From contig JAHJSN010000035.1 in the NCBI GenBank assembly GCA_018830445.1, forward strand, positions 1-64,000: DNA of 64,000 nucleotides, given 5' to 3'. The notes beneath the pieces were generated by a model that was given only the letters and a program-made list of their open reading frames with translations, made no database searches and was not told where the DNA came from. This DNA is from Alphaproteobacteria bacterium (GTDB lineage Bacteria > Pseudomonadota > Alphaproteobacteria > Rhizobiales > Hyphomicrobiaceae). Of the stretch, positions 50,191 through 60,932 are shown in pieces. The stretch's first letter is position 1, and every line of letters starts with the position of its first letter. A program made the position numbers and the translations under genes.

Positions 50191-52449
50191 ATGCAGTGGG
50201 GGGCAGGCGACTCTGAGACGCAAGCGATCTGCGCTGGGACCTTCGCGGAACCGGTCCGGCGCTCGCCGGGCGAGCGTATGGTCGATGCGCTGGAAGACGA
50301 ACGCCCGCGCTGGTTCTACTGGATACCGGTTTTTGTCGGTTGCGGCAGCCTTATCTATTTCTCGCTGCCGTTCGAACCGGAAAGCGTTGCGATTGCCGGA
50401 ATTCTGACCGCTGCGCTTGCGTTGCGCGTTGCGGTCCCCGCCGGCACATTCGCGGAAATCGCGACCGCCATCGTGTTGAGCGTCGCAGTCGGGCTGGCGG
50501 CGGCGAAGGTCAGAACCGAAGTCGTGCGGACTCCTATTGTTGCGGACGGATTGGGGGAAGCGATCGTTTCCGGGCGGGTGGAGCTCATCGAGGTGCGCGG
50601 GGCCGAAGGGCAGCGATTGACGATCAGGGCGTTGAAGATCGCTTCGATTGCGGCGGAGGATTTGCCGGCGCGGGTCAAGGTTTCGATACGTCCGGCGGCA
50701 GACGGGTTGCTGCCCGGCGACTTGATTTCGTTGAAAGCAAAATTGTCACCGCCGCCGCGCGCGTCGGTACCTGGCGGCTATGATTTCGCGCGCTATGCCT
50801 TCTTTCGCGGGATCGGCGCGGTCGGATATGGGGCCGCGGCGCCGGAGAAGGTCGGTTCGATCGTCGGGATATCGATCGAGCAAGGGGCGCTGGAATGGGC
50901 ACTGCATGCCGTCGCCCGGGTGCGCAAAGGGATTGGTGACCGGGTCAAGGCGGCGTTGCCGGGCCAGACCGGCGCAATCGCGAACGCGCTTATCACTGGT
51001 GACCGCAGCGGGATAACCGAAGAAACCAACGAGGCCTATCGGGCTTCGGGGCTGTTCCATATCCTGTCGATCTCCGGGCTGCACATGGCGATCATGGGCG
51101 GCGCGGTGTTTTTTGCGCTGCGATTCATGCTGGCGCTTTTTCCTGCCGTTGTGCTCAACTATCCGATCAAGAAGTGGGCGGCTGCCGGGGCCGTACTCGG
51201 ATCGTTCGGCTACCTGATGATTTCAGGTGGATCGTTCGCGACGGTCCGCTCGTTCCTGATGATCGCGGTGATGTTTGCTGCGGTACTCGCCGACCGCTCG
51301 GCGCTGGCGTTGCGCAACGTGGCACTGGCGGCGCTGCTGATCTTGTTGCTGTTTCCCGAAAGCGTGGTCGATCCCGGGTTCCAGATGTCGTTCGCGGCGG
51401 TGGTGGCTCTGGTAGCCTCATATGAAGCGATGGCGCGGCGTGCCGAGCCGCTGCTGCTGGGTCCGCGAACATGGTTCTGGCGCGGGGCCGGGTTTTTTGC
51501 GGCCATCGTCGGTTCGACCGTGATCGCCAGCGCCGCGGTGGCGCCGCTGGGGGTCTATCATTTCCACCAGACGCAGCTCTTTGCGGTGCTGGCCAACTTG
51601 ATCGCGGTTCCGATCTGCAACCTGATCGTGATGCCGGCGGCGCTGGGGGCGCTGTTGTTGATGCCGTTCGGCGGGGAGGCAATCGCGTTATCGGTGATGG
51701 GACCGGGGCTGGAGGCGATGGGTGCGGTCGCAAGTTGGGTCGCGGGTCTGCAAGGTGCGGTGAGCCGGGTGGCGGCTATCCCCACCGTTGCGCTTGGCCT
51801 GATGACTGCCGGCGGATTGTGGCTCTGTCTATTCCGGGCGCGGTGGCGGCTGTTCGGGGTGGTGGCGATTGCTGCGGGCGTCGCCGTCGCGCCATGGCAG
51901 ACGAAGCCGGATCTCATGATCGGCGACGAAGGCAGGCTGGTGGTGATGCGGGATGCGTCGGGCGCGTTCGCGGGGCTGACCTCGCGATACAACGAATATG
52001 AGCTGTCGCAGTGGCTGGCGCGCGACGGGGATGCGCGAGAGGCCGGGGAGGTGGGCCCCGGTGGTGTGCTGAGGTGTGATGAAGCGGGGTGCGTTGGTAT
52101 TGCAAAGGGGCTGACGGTCGCCATCGCGCGGCACCCGTCGGCGGGCCGGGATGATTGCCGGCGCGCGGACATCGTGGTCCTGGCGTACCGGGGAGCGGGC
52201 GCCGTAGCGGGTGGGGGGGCGGGAGCGGGAGGGCGGATGCGCGACGCCGCCGCGGACGGCCCGGCAACGGTACCGGCAGCAGCCGCGAAGCTACTTTGTG
52301 CCCGCCCGAGGCTGGTCGTTACGCGGGACGCGCTGCAACGATTGGGAACGCATGCGCTCTGGATTGCAGAGGACGGGGCGACAAGCGTTGAAACCGTCGC
52401 CGGCGTTCAGGGAGACCGGCCATGGTCGCCGGCCGGTTCACGGCGTTGA
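50191..52449 (+). CDS. ComEC/Rec2 family competence protein
   Basis: ALITGDRSGITEETNEAYRASGLFHILSISGLHMAIMGG. Confidence 0.88.
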   Translation: MQWGAGDSETQAICAGTFAEPVRRSPGERMVDALEDERPRWFYWIPVFVGCGSLIYFSLPFEPESVAIAGILTAALALRVAVPAGTFAEIATAIVLSVAVGLAAAKVRTEVVRTPIVADGLGEAIVSGRVELIEVRGAEGQRLTIRALKIASIAAEDLPARVKVSIRPAADGLLPGDLISLKAKLSPPPRASVPGGYDFARYAFFRGIGAVGYGAAAPEKVGSIVGISIEQGALEWALHAVARVRKGIGDRVKAALPGQTGAIANALITGDRSGITEETNEAYRASGLFHILSISGLHMAIMGGAVFFALRFMLALFPAVVLNYPIKKWAAAGAVLGSFGYLMISGGSFATVRSFLMIAVMFAAVLADRSALALRNVALAALLILLLFPESVVDPGFQMSFAAVVALVASYEAMARRAEPLLLGPRTWFWRGAGFFAAIVGSTVIASAAVAPLGVYHFHQTQLFAVLANLIAVPICNLIVMPAALGALLLMPFGGEAIALSVMGPGLEAMGAVASWVAGLQGAVSRVAAIPTVALGLMTAGGLWLCLFRARWRLFGVVAIAAGVAVAPWQTKPDLMIGDEGRLVVMRDASGAFAGLTSRYNEYELSQWLARDGDAREAGEVGPGGVLRCDEAGCVGIAKGLTVAIARHPSAGRDDCRRADIVVLAYRGAGAVAGGGAGAGGRMRDAAADGPATVPAAAAKLLCARPRLVVTRDALQRLGTHALWIAEDGATSVETVAGVQGDRPWSPAGSRR

Positions 52450-52544
52450 ATAGGCTCGGTGACGGTGCCCATGCCACAATACCCCTGCCACAGTGACCTT
52501 TCGACGTTGAACGGCGTCGTTCGCGTGACTGGGGTTGCGGGTGC

Positions 52545-53252
52545 TCAATACCGGCGGATCAAGCCGACCAGCCGCCCCTGGATGTCGACCTGCTCGGGTC
52601 CGAAGATGCGGGTTTCGTATGCCGGATTGGCGGCTTCGAGCGCAATGGCCGAGCCTTTCTTGCGCAGCCGCTTGAGGGTGGCTTCCTCTTTCTCAACGAG
52701 GGCAACGATGATGTCGCCGTTCTGGGCGGTGTCACAGCGACGGATAATGACGGTGTCGCCGTCGTGGATGCCGGCGTCGATCATCGAATCGCCGCGGACT
52801 TCGAGAGCGAAGTGTTCGCCGCCGCTGATCAGATCGGGCGGGCAGTCGATGTCGTGGGTATGGTCCTGGATGGCGCTGATCGGCGTACCGGCGGCAATAC
52901 GGCCCATGACGGGGATCGGAATTGCCTGGGAGGCTTGGTAGGCGGGAGGTGGCGGTTTCCTGCTTGCGGTGCTCATTCCACCTTCGATGCTGCGTAGGCC
53001 GGTCGGCTCTGGCTGGCGGGATGGTGACGTATCACTTCCTTCGGGAAGCTTGATGACTTCGATGGCTCGGGCCCGGTGCGGCAAACGCCGGATGAAGCCG
53101 CGTTCGACCAGGGCGGTGATGAGACGGTGAATGCCGGATTTGGACTTCAAATCCAGCGCGTCCTTCATCTCGTCGAATGAGGGGGGAACGCCGGCCTGCT
53201 GTAGCCGTTCGTGGATGAAGAGCAAGAGGTCCTTCTGCTTTTGTGTCAGCAT
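52545..53252 (-). CDS. lexA: LexA repressor
   Basis: [45 protein letters not shown]...[15 protein letters not shown]. Confidence 0.96.
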   Translation of the reverse strand: MLTQKQKDLLLFIHERLQQAGVPPSFDEMKDALDLKSKSGIHRLITALVERGFIRRLPHRARAIEVIKLPEGSDTSPSRQPEPTGLRSIEGGMSTASRKPPPPAYQASQAIPIPVMGRIAAGTPISAIQDHTHDIDCPPDLISGGEHFALEVRGDSMIDAGIHDGDTVIIRRCDTAQNGDIIVALVEKEEATLKRLRKKGSAIALEAANPAYETRIFGPEQVDIQGRLVGLIRRY

Positions 53253-53356
53253 GGCGGTCGTGGGCTCCTTGCGAAATCTAGAATTCCAACCATCGTCTGA
53301 GGCTCGCGAGCGGGCGGCAGCAGCGATGTCGTACAAACCATGAACGCACCATAGCT

Positions 53357-53371
53357 GTTCGTGCTGCGTTC
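53357..53371 (-). promoter_or_regulatory. SOS (LexA) box upstream of lexA
   Basis: GTTC-GTGCTGC-GTTC matches the alphaproteobacterial GTTC-N7-GTTC consensus. Confidence 0.75.
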
Positions 53372-53391
53372 CGCAAGCCTGTGCAACTAAG

Positions 53392-54615
53392 CTAGAACTC
53401 TATTGTTCTCACTGTGACTTTATCGCCCTCGCCCAGCGCGGGCGCATTTGGCTGACGGACGATCAGCGCGTTCGCCTCGCAGAGGATACTCAGGAGGGCG
53501 CTGTCCTGGCTGGAGGCGGGCGTCACCGTAGGCTTGCCGTCAGCGGTGAGCGTCAGGTTGGCGCGCATGTAGTGCTGGCGCGGGCCGTTCTTCGCCAACG
53601 ATTGGGTCAGGCTCGCTTGCAGTTCGGTGGTTGTGGCGGCGTTGCGCACACCGGTCATGGCGGCGATCAGGGGCAGGACAAAAATTGCCGTACAAATGAT
53701 CGAGGAAACCGGGTTGCCGGGGACACCGATGGCGCGCTGGCCGATCTCGTTTTGAGCGAACATCAAGGGCTTGCCTGGACGCATCGCAATTTTCCAGAAA
53801 TCGAGTTCGAAGCCTTCGGCTGCGAGCGCCTTGGCGACGAGGTCGTGATCGCCGACGGAGGCGCCGCCGATGGTCACGAGGATGTCGGCGCCGGCTGCCA
53901 GTTCAAGATGCGACTTGAGGCTTGGCAGCGTGTCGCGGGCTATACCCAACAGCTTTGCCTGGCCACCGGCCCGGTTCACCATCGCAGCTATGGCGTAGCC
54001 GTTCGAGGCGACGATCTGGCCGGGGCCGGGGGGTGTTCCAGGTTCGACGAGTTCGTCGCCGGTGGCGATGACGGCGACAACCGGTTTGCGGCGGACGGGC
54101 AGGGTGTCGTGGCCCATGGAGGCGGCCAGCGCGATATGGCGCGGCATCAGACGGGTGCCGGGTTCGAGGCCGGTTGCGCCTTTGAGGAAATCACCGCCGG
54201 CGGGTCTGACATGGCCAGGGTCGGGCGTACCGTCGACGACGCGGACGAGATTGCCCTCGCCGCGCTCGGTGTTTTCCTGGATGACGATCGCGTCGGCTCC
54301 CTCGGGTAGCGGCGCGCCGGTGAATATGCGGACCGTCTGGCCCAAAGCGAGGGGCGAGCCGGAATAGGGATGCCCGGCTGCGGCTTCACCAATCAGGGTG
54401 AGGCTTGCCGGAAGGGTTGCGACGTCGTCGGCGCGGACGGCGTAGCCGTCCATGGCGGAGGCATGAAACGGCGGCTGGGTAAGCTTGGCAACAAGCGGTT
54501 CTGCAAGCGTGCGGCCATCTGCCTGCGGCAAGCAAACGCGTTCGGTTTGGGTAGGCCCGGCGCCATCCAGGATGCGGGCAAGGGCGTCGTCGACGCTGAG
54601 GGCTCGCTGGGCCAT
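53392..54615 (-). CDS. moeA: Molybdopterin molybdotransferase
   Basis: [16 protein letters not shown]...[16 protein letters not shown]. Confidence 0.94.
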   Translation of the reverse strand: MAQRALSVDDALARILDGAGPTQTERVCLPQADGRTLAEPLVAKLTQPPFHASAMDGYAVRADDVATLPASLTLIGEAAAGHPYSGSPLALGQTVRIFTGAPLPEGADAIVIQENTERGEGNLVRVVDGTPDPGHVRPAGGDFLKGATGLEPGTRLMPRHIALAASMGHDTLPVRRKPVVAVIATGDELVEPGTPPGPGQIVASNGYAIAAMVNRAGGQAKLLGIARDTLPSLKSHLELAAGADILVTIGGASVGDHDLVAKALAAEGFELDFWKIAMRPGKPLMFAQNEIGQRAIGVPGNPVSSIICTAIFVLPLIAAMTGVRNAATTTELQASLTQSLAKNGPRQHYMRANLTLTADGKPTVTPASSQDSALLSILCEANALIVRQPNAPALGEGDKVTVRTIEF

Positions 54616-54623
54616 CGTCTTTC

Positions 54624-55112
54624 CTATGGCTGCATTTCGCCGGCGCGATAGTGGCCGGAGCGCCCGCCGGATTTCTCGATGAGGCGGATGGAGTCGAAGC
54701 GCATCTCCTTGTCGGCGGCTTTCAGCATATCGTAGATCGTCAGGCACGCGACCGACACGGCGGTCAACGCCTCCATCTCGACCCCGGTCTTGCCGGTTAC
54801 TTTCACTTCCGCCGTGACGTGGACACCAATGGGATCTTTGACAAGTGCAAAGTCGACGGTTGCCTTGGCGATGGGAAGGGGATGGCAGAGCGGAATGAGC
54901 TCGTGCGTTTTCTTTGCCGCCATGATGCCGGCGATGCGGGCGGTGGCGAGTACGTCGCCCTTCTTGGCCTCGCCTTTTTCGATCAGCGCGAGCGTCGCCG
55001 GAGCCATGGACACGAAGCCTTCGGCGATCGCGGTGCGGGAGGTGACGTCCTTTTCGGAGACATCGACCATGCGCGCTTCGCCGCGCTCGTTGAGATGGGT
55101 GAGCTTGCTCAT
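54624..55112 (-). CDS. moaC: Cyclic pyranopterin monophosphate synthase
   Basis: [29 protein letters not shown]...[10 protein letters not shown]. Confidence 0.95.
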   Translation of the reverse strand: MSKLTHLNERGEARMVDVSEKDVTSRTAIAEGFVSMAPATLALIEKGEAKKGDVLATARIAGIMAAKKTHELIPLCHPLPIAKATVDFALVKDPIGVHVTAEVKVTGKTGVEMEALTAVSVACLTIYDMLKAADKEMRFDSIRLIEKSGGRSGHYRAGEMQP

Positions 55113-55909
55113 GCGGCGACTCCGGTGAGCAGAGCGTTCGTGGCGGCGGTGACGTCGGCCTGGCGCATCAGGCTTTCGCCGACGAGAAATGTATCGACGC
55201 CGCTTTTTTGCAGGCGGGCGATGTCGTCGTGGGTGAAGATGCCGCTTTCGGATACGAGGGTGCGGCCGGCGGGAACATGAGCGGCGAGGCGTTCGGTCGT
55301 TTCGAGATGCACTTCGAAGTTACGCAGGTCGCGGTTATTGATCCCGATGAGCGGGCTGTCGAGCTTCAGTGCGCGTTCGAGTTCTGTTTCGTCGTGGACT
55401 TCGACCAGCGCATCCATGCCCCAGTCGTGCGCGGCGCTGACGAGCCGTGCGGCTGTTCGATCATCGACCTGGGCCATGATGACGAGGATGCAATCGGCCC
55501 CCCATGCGCGCGCCTCGACGACCTGGTAGGGGTCGAGCATGAAGTCCTTGCGCAGGACCGGGAGTTTGCAGGCCGCGCGCGCCGTCTTGAGGAATTCGGG
55601 TGCGCCCTGGAACGAGGGTGTGTCGGTCAAGACGGACAGGCAGGCGGCGCCGCCGTGCTCGTAGGCCGCGGCCAGGGCCGGGGGATCGAAGTCCGCGCGG
55701 ATCAGGCCTTTCGACGGGCTGGCCTTCTTGATCTCGGCGATGAGGCCGGGTTTGCCTTCGGCGTGCTTGTTCTTCAGCGCGCCGAGGAATGGCCGCACAC
55801 GCGGCGCGCTGCGGGCGTATTCGGCGACGATCTGCAAGGGCTCGCGCGCCTTCGCGGCGGCGATCTCTTCGAGCTTATAGGCGGTGATCTTGTCGAGGAT
55901 GTCTGACAT
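55109..55909 (-). CDS. trpC: Indole-3-glycerol phosphate synthase
   Basis: [20 protein letters not shown]...[15 protein letters not shown]. Confidence 0.95.
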   Translation of the reverse strand: MSDILDKITAYKLEEIAAAKAREPLQIVAEYARSAPRVRPFLGALKNKHAEGKPGLIAEIKKASPSKGLIRADFDPPALAAAYEHGGAACLSVLTDTPSFQGAPEFLKTARAACKLPVLRKDFMLDPYQVVEARAWGADCILVIMAQVDDRTAARLVSAAHDWGMDALVEVHDETELERALKLDSPLIGINNRDLRNFEVHLETTERLAAHVPAGRTLVSESGIFTHDDIARLQKSGVDTFLVGESLMRQADVTAATNALLTGVAA

Positions 55910-55992
55910 GGCTCCGATATAAGCCGAAATGCCGGCAAAGGGGTAGTGGCCTTGTCGAGCAGGCTTACCGGCTCAAGGGCGCGGCAGCGAGG

Positions 55993-57018
55993 TCATTCGG
56001 CGTTCGAAGCGATAATCAGTTTTTCGAGTGCCGCCTTGGCGCGGCCGTCATCGATTGCAGCGGCAGCCAGCTTGACTCCTTCGGCGATACCGGCAGCGCG
56101 CTCACCGACGACCAGTGCGGCGCCTGCGTTAAGGCAGACGATGTCGCGGTAGGCGCTCCTGACACCCTCGAGCAGGTCGCGAATTGCCTGGGCATTGATC
56201 GTAACATCGCCACCCTTCAAGTCGCCAAGGTGTGCCAAGGGAAGTCCGGCCTGACCGGGAGTAAGATCGAATATGGAGACCTCGCCGCCCCTGACTTCGG
56301 CGACGATGGTCGGTCCGGTGGTCGTCAACTCGTCCATGCCGTCGGAGCCATGCACCACCCAGGCGTGTTCGGCACCGAGGCTGACGAGTGCATCGGCGAT
56401 GGGGGCGACCCAGTTCGCATCGAAGACGCCGATAACCTGCCGGGTGACGCGGCCTGGGTTCGCAATCGGGCCGAGGAGGTTGAAGAGTGTCCGGATCTTG
56501 AGGGCTGCCCGGGCCGGCGCCCAGGTCTTCATGGCGGGGTGGTGCATCGGCGCCCACATGAAGGCCAGGCCAGCCTTCGAAATGACGCTGCTGACCTGAG
56601 CGGGGCCAAGATCGATTTTTACGCCGAGTGCCTGGAGTACGTCGGAGGCGCCCGACTGGGAGGACACCGAGCGGTTGCCGTGCTTGGCGACCGTGAGGCC
56701 GGCTCCGGCGGCAACGATCGCAGCGCAGGTCGAGACGTTATAGGTGCCGTGGCTGTCGCCGCCGGTGCCGACGATGTCGACGGCGCCTTCGGGAACTTCG
56801 ACGGCAAGCATGCGCTGGCGTAACAGTCGGGCGGCGCCAGCAATCTCGGGCAGCGTTTCGCCGCGTACGCGCAGGGCCATCAGGAAGGCGGCGCGCTGGA
56901 TGTCGTTGGCGGTGTCGCTCATCAACGATTCGAGGGCGGCAGCGATGCCTTCCTCATCGAAGGTTTCGGCGGCGGCGGCGCGCTCAAGGATCGCTTTGAT
57001 GTCGGCTTCTGTGGTCAT
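55993..57018 (-). CDS. trpD: Anthranilate phosphoribosyltransferase
   Basis: VDIVGTGGDSHGTYNVSTCAAIVAAGAGLTVAKHGNRSVSSQSGASDVLQALG. Confidence 0.95.
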   Translation of the reverse strand: MTTEADIKAILERAAAAETFDEEGIAAALESLMSDTANDIQRAAFLMALRVRGETLPEIAGAARLLRQRMLAVEVPEGAVDIVGTGGDSHGTYNVSTCAAIVAAGAGLTVAKHGNRSVSSQSGASDVLQALGVKIDLGPAQVSSVISKAGLAFMWAPMHHPAMKTWAPARAALKIRTLFNLLGPIANPGRVTRQVIGVFDANWVAPIADALVSLGAEHAWVVHGSDGMDELTTTGPTIVAEVRGGEVSIFDLTPGQAGLPLAHLGDLKGGDVTINAQAIRDLLEGVRSAYRDIVCLNAGAALVVGERAAGIAEGVKLAAAAIDDGRAKAALEKLIIASNAE

Positions 57019-57032
57019 GGTCCGGTCGCCGC

Positions 57033-57647
57033 TCAAGCGGCCTTGGGCGGCGAGTGGGGCTTCTTCTTGAGGGTCTTGAAGCCCGACAGCTTCAGGAAGT
57101 TCGCGAGGATGTCGTGGCCTTGTTCGGAGGCTATGCTCTCGGGATGGAATTGAACCCCATGCACGGGGTGCTTGGTATGTTGCAATCCCATGATGAGTTT
57201 GTCGTCCGACTCGGCCGTCACTTCGAGGCAATCGGGCAGGGTTTTGCGCTCGACGATCAAGGAATGGTAGCGGGTGACCTCGAATGATTCTGGCAGTCCG
57301 GCGAAGATGCCTTTGCCGGTGTGATGGATCCTGGAGAGTTTGCCGTGCATCGGAAGTGGCGCGCGGATGACCTTGCCGCCATAGGCCTGACCGATCGACT
57401 GGTGGCCGAGGCAGACTCCGAGAATCGGGATTCGCCCTTCGACCGCCCGGATGAGATCAAGACAGATGCCGGCTTCATTGGGCGTGCAGGGGCCGGGCGA
57501 CAAGACGATCGCTTTCGGTTTCAGTTGGATGGCTTCGGCGGCAGTCAATTGATCGTTGCGGTGGACGAGGCAGGTTGCGCCAAGCTCGCCGATGTAATGG
57601 ACGAGATTGTAGGTGAAGCTGTCGTAGTTATCGATGAGGAGCAGCAT
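57033..57647 (-). CDS. trpG: Anthranilate synthase component II
   Basis: [24 protein letters not shown]...[15 protein letters not shown]. Confidence 0.95.
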   Translation of the reverse strand: MLLLIDNYDSFTYNLVHYIGELGATCLVHRNDQLTAAEAIQLKPKAIVLSPGPCTPNEAGICLDLIRAVEGRIPILGVCLGHQSIGQAYGGKVIRAPLPMHGKLSRIHHTGKGIFAGLPESFEVTRYHSLIVERKTLPDCLEVTAESDDKLIMGLQHTKHPVHGVQFHPESIASEQGHDILANFLKLSGFKTLKKKPHSPPKAA

Positions 57648-57725
57648 CGGCTTTACCGTCTGATTATTGTCTGGTGCGGGACCATAGCCCATCGCCGATG
57701 GCGGTGACCAGCCTCTTGGCGCTGG

Positions 57726-58244
57726 TCATTCGAGATCCCGTGGGACGATGAAGGACTCGAGCCGGCCGCCGGCGGGACCGATGTCGTTCCAGTTGCCGGT
57801 TTTGAAGCTGATGACGGCCAAAGCGGCGGTCGGGAACTTCATTGCCAGTGCGCTGAGCGCCTTCTTGTCGCCGTCGCCGACAAGGGTCAGGGCGAGGGCA
57901 TGAATGCCGGGGTTGTGTCCGACGACCATCAGGCGGTGCTCGTCATCGACGGCATGGTCGCCAATGACCTTGAGGATGGTTTCGGCGGCCGCGAGGTAGA
58001 GGCGGGAATCGATTTCGACGGCGGGCTGGGGTGGCGGCATTTCAGGCAGCGCGAGAGCCAGGGTGGCGCGGGCGCGCACGGCGTCGGAACACAAGATGCG
58101 ATCAGGCGACAGACCGGACTTCGCAATGTATTGGGCGACCGCCGGGGCAGTCTTGACGCCGCGCTTATTCAGGGGGCGTTCATGGTCGCTGAGGTCATTG
58201 TGCCAATCGGATTTGGCATGTCGCAGAAGGAGGAGTGTTCGCAT
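57726..58244 (-). CDS. SixA-like histidine phosphatase
   Basis: MRTLLLLRHAKSDWHNDLSDHERPLNKRG. Confidence 0.88.
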   Translation of the reverse strand: MRTLLLLRHAKSDWHNDLSDHERPLNKRGVKTAPAVAQYIAKSGLSPDRILCSDAVRARATLALALPEMPPPQPAVEIDSRLYLAAAETILKVIGDHAVDDEHRLMVVGHNPGIHALALTLVGDGDKKALSALAMKFPTAALAVISFKTGNWNDIGPAGGRLESFIVPRDLE

Positions 58245-58438
58245 GATTTCTTTCGGCTGGATTACTGTTCGGTTGTGTTGGCTCTTGTAGTCGAAGTTGC
58301 CGGTCGATGCCGGAACATTCCTGGGAGTTCGGTTGAATCGGAATTGGCGAACTCCAGGTTCATTCGAGGCCCGGTGCCCGATTGGCGGGAGCCTGCCACA
58401 AATTCGTTTTTAGTCCCCGTAGGAAAAAGGAGAGGTTT

Positions 58439-59053
58439 ATGTTGCCAACCTCTGGAAAACTGAAGGTTCTGTTTGCTGCAGCGATGGCGGTGGCGTTCAT
58501 TCCGTTGTCTGCAGCGCAGGCTCAGGATAGCTGCGACGTGAAGGAGTATGCCGGTCCGCCGGATGGCTGTCACGAAGAGCTGATCACGGCATCCGGCCGG
58601 TTGCGCCCGTTCGAAAATGCCTTCCCCAGCGCCAGGGTTTCGGCGCGCAAGGCTTGGGAGCGGCAGGCGCTGACCAAGTTCGGCGAGCGCTTCAAGGTCT
58701 GGGACAACGCAGTCTGCGCGAAGACCGAATGCGTGCCGGGTTCCATCGCGGGCATGAAGCGGTGCACGTACTCGGGCTACGCGTGCGCGCCCAACAAGCA
58801 GCTTGCGAGCGAGACGACGAGTTCGCGCGAGCCGCTGTCGGATTCGGAAGTGCGCGAATTGCAGAGCTTTCTGCGTAAAGCCGGTATTCGCCGGGTACGC
58901 ATCGAGAGCGGGCGCAGGGACGTGAAGGTCGATGGCGAATATGGTCCGGTGACACATGCGGCGATCGCGGAATTCATCGAACGGGAAAACATCGACGACA
59001 GCAATCTGACGGAACGCGATATCCTCGAAATGGTGCGAAAGCGCTATGGGTAG
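58439..59053 (+). CDS. Secreted protein, possible peptidoglycan-binding C-terminus
   Basis: Signal peptide MLPTSGKLKVLFAAAMAVAFIPLSAAQAQ; VDGEYGPVTHAAIAEF resembles PG_binding_1. Confidence 0.6.
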   Translation: MLPTSGKLKVLFAAAMAVAFIPLSAAQAQDSCDVKEYAGPPDGCHEELITASGRLRPFENAFPSARVSARKAWERQALTKFGERFKVWDNAVCAKTECVPGSIAGMKRCTYSGYACAPNKQLASETTSSREPLSDSEVRELQSFLRKAGIRRVRIESGRRDVKVDGEYGPVTHAAIAEFIERENIDDSNLTERDILEMVRKRYG

Positions 59054-59083
59054 ATTGCGGTGACGTTTGCATTCTGAATTCTA

Positions 59084-59246
59084 GTGGCCTGTCTCGCCTA
59101 AATCGGTGTGCTGGCCGGAACCGCTGACGATTTAGGCGAGACATGAAGGCCACTAGCGAAAACAATGGCTTAGTGTGGCGTTCATCGCGCCTCAATTGAC
59201 AACTCCTGTGCGGCACCAACAGGTCAATTAAGGCGCGACGCCACAC
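59084..59246. repeat. Dispersed structured repeat, family 2, copy B (two TA-flanked hairpin units)
   Basis: Units 59084-59153 (CTAGTGGCC...GGCCACTAG) and 59173-59246 (TTAGTGTGGCG...CGCCACACTAG); near-identical to 11352-11514. Confidence 0.85.
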
Positions 59247-59325
59247 TAGAGCCAACGGGCGCGCCACGGTGTGCCCCTTATTTACATCAGTTGTTGGAAA
59301 GCATTGCCTGGGGCGGGTCACTGTT

Positions 59326-60918
59326 TCAGTTGAAACCGTTGCCGTTATTTCCTCCCGGGGCGCCGGAGGATTTCGTCTTGCCGCCGGCAAAGCGGATCGC
59401 GGCTTCGGCGGCGCTGACGACGGCCTTGGCTTTGTTGATGCATTCCTGATGTTCGCTTTCGGGTACCGAGTCGTGGACGATGCCGGCGCCGGCCTGGACG
59501 TGCACCATGCCATCCTTGACGAGGGCTGTGCGCAGCACGATGCAGGTATCCATGTTGCCGTCGGCGGAGAAGTAGCCGACGCATCCCGCATAGGGTCCGC
59601 GCTTGGACTTTTCCAGTTCGTCGATGACTTCCATGGCGCGCACTTTCGGCGCACCGGAGACGGTACCTGCCGGGAACCCGGCCATCAGAGCATCGACCGC
59701 GTCGTGCTTTTTTTCGTCGAGCCGGCCGATGACATTCGAGACGATGTGCATGACATGGCTGTAGCGCTCGATGATGAACTGCGAAGTGACCGCCACCGAG
59801 CCGACTTCGGCAACGCGGCCGACGTCGTTGCGACCGAGGTCGAGCAGCATCAGGTGCTCGGCGCGTTCCTTGGGATCGGCAAGAAGATCGTGTTCAAGCG
59901 CGCGGTCGATGGCTTCGTCGTCGTCACGCCGTCTGGTTCCCGCAATCGGCCTGATGGTGACTTCCCCATCGCGCACGCGCACCAGGATCTCGGGAGAGGA
60001 TCCGACCAGCGCAAAGCCGCCGAAGTCGAGGTGGAACAGGAACGGCGATGGGTTGACGCGGCGCAGGGCGCGGTACAGCGAGAAGGCGGGCAACTCAAAG
60101 CGGGCTGAGAACCGCTGCGAGAGAACGACCTGGAAGATGTCGCCGGCGACGATGTAGTCCTTGGCCTTTTGCACCATCGCCAGATACTCGGCTTCGGTGG
60201 TGTTGGAGACCGGATCGGGCGAAGGCAGGGCGGTCTTCGTGGTGGCACCACGGTGGGAGAGCGGTCCTTCGAGCGAGGCGACGACGTTGCGCAAGCGTTT
60301 CAGGGCCGCCTTGTAGGCGGCCTCGGCGGTCTGGCGGGAACCGGGGTTGGGGCGGACGGGAGTGACGATCGTCATCTCGTCCCTGATCCCGTCGAAGATC
60401 ACCATCACGGTCGGGCGCATCAGGACGGCGTCGGGGACTTCGAGGTCGTCGGGCGGCACGTTTGGCAGGTGTTCGGTGAGGCGGACTGTGTCGTAGCCCA
60501 TGTAGCCGAAGACGCCGGCGGCCATTGGCGGCAGCCCGGCAGGCACGTCGATGCGGCTTTCGGCGAGCAGCGCGCGCAGGGCATCGAGTGTCGGGGCTTG
60601 TTCGGGTTTGAACTTCGCCGACTTGCGTTTCGGGTCGCGGCAGATTTCGGCGCGGGTGCCGTAGGCCCGCCAGACGACGTCGGGCTCGAGGCCGATGATC
60701 GAATAGCGTCCGCGCTGGGCGCCGCCTTCCACCGATTCCAGCAGTAGGCCCATGCCGCCCTGGCCGGACAGCTTCAGGTAGGCGGAGACCGGGGTTTCCA
60801 GATCGGCGACGAGCCGGGTGTGCACGAGCTGGGCGACACCATCCTCGAAGCCTTTGCGAAAGCTTTCGTAGGAAGGCGCTGCTTCAATCAGTTCGCGCCG
60901 CCTGTCGTGGGTGCTCAC
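59326..60918 (-). CDS. trpE: Anthranilate synthase component I
   Basis: KAKDYIVAGDIFQVVLSQRFSARFE...GTVSGAPKVRAMEVIDELE. Confidence 0.95.
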   Translation of the reverse strand: MSTHDRRRELIEAAPSYESFRKGFEDGVAQLVHTRLVADLETPVSAYLKLSGQGGMGLLLESVEGGAQRGRYSIIGLEPDVVWRAYGTRAEICRDPKRKSAKFKPEQAPTLDALRALLAESRIDVPAGLPPMAAGVFGYMGYDTVRLTEHLPNVPPDDLEVPDAVLMRPTVMVIFDGIRDEMTIVTPVRPNPGSRQTAEAAYKAALKRLRNVVASLEGPLSHRGATTKTALPSPDPVSNTTEAEYLAMVQKAKDYIVAGDIFQVVLSQRFSARFELPAFSLYRALRRVNPSPFLFHLDFGGFALVGSSPEILVRVRDGEVTIRPIAGTRRRDDDEAIDRALEHDLLADPKERAEHLMLLDLGRNDVGRVAEVGSVAVTSQFIIERYSHVMHIVSNVIGRLDEKKHDAVDALMAGFPAGTVSGAPKVRAMEVIDELEKSKRGPYAGCVGYFSADGNMDTCIVLRTALVKDGMVHVQAGAGIVHDSVPESEHQECINKAKAVVSAAEAAIRFAGGKTKSSGAPGGNNGNGFN

Positions 60919-60932
60919 TCGTGCTCTCGCGA

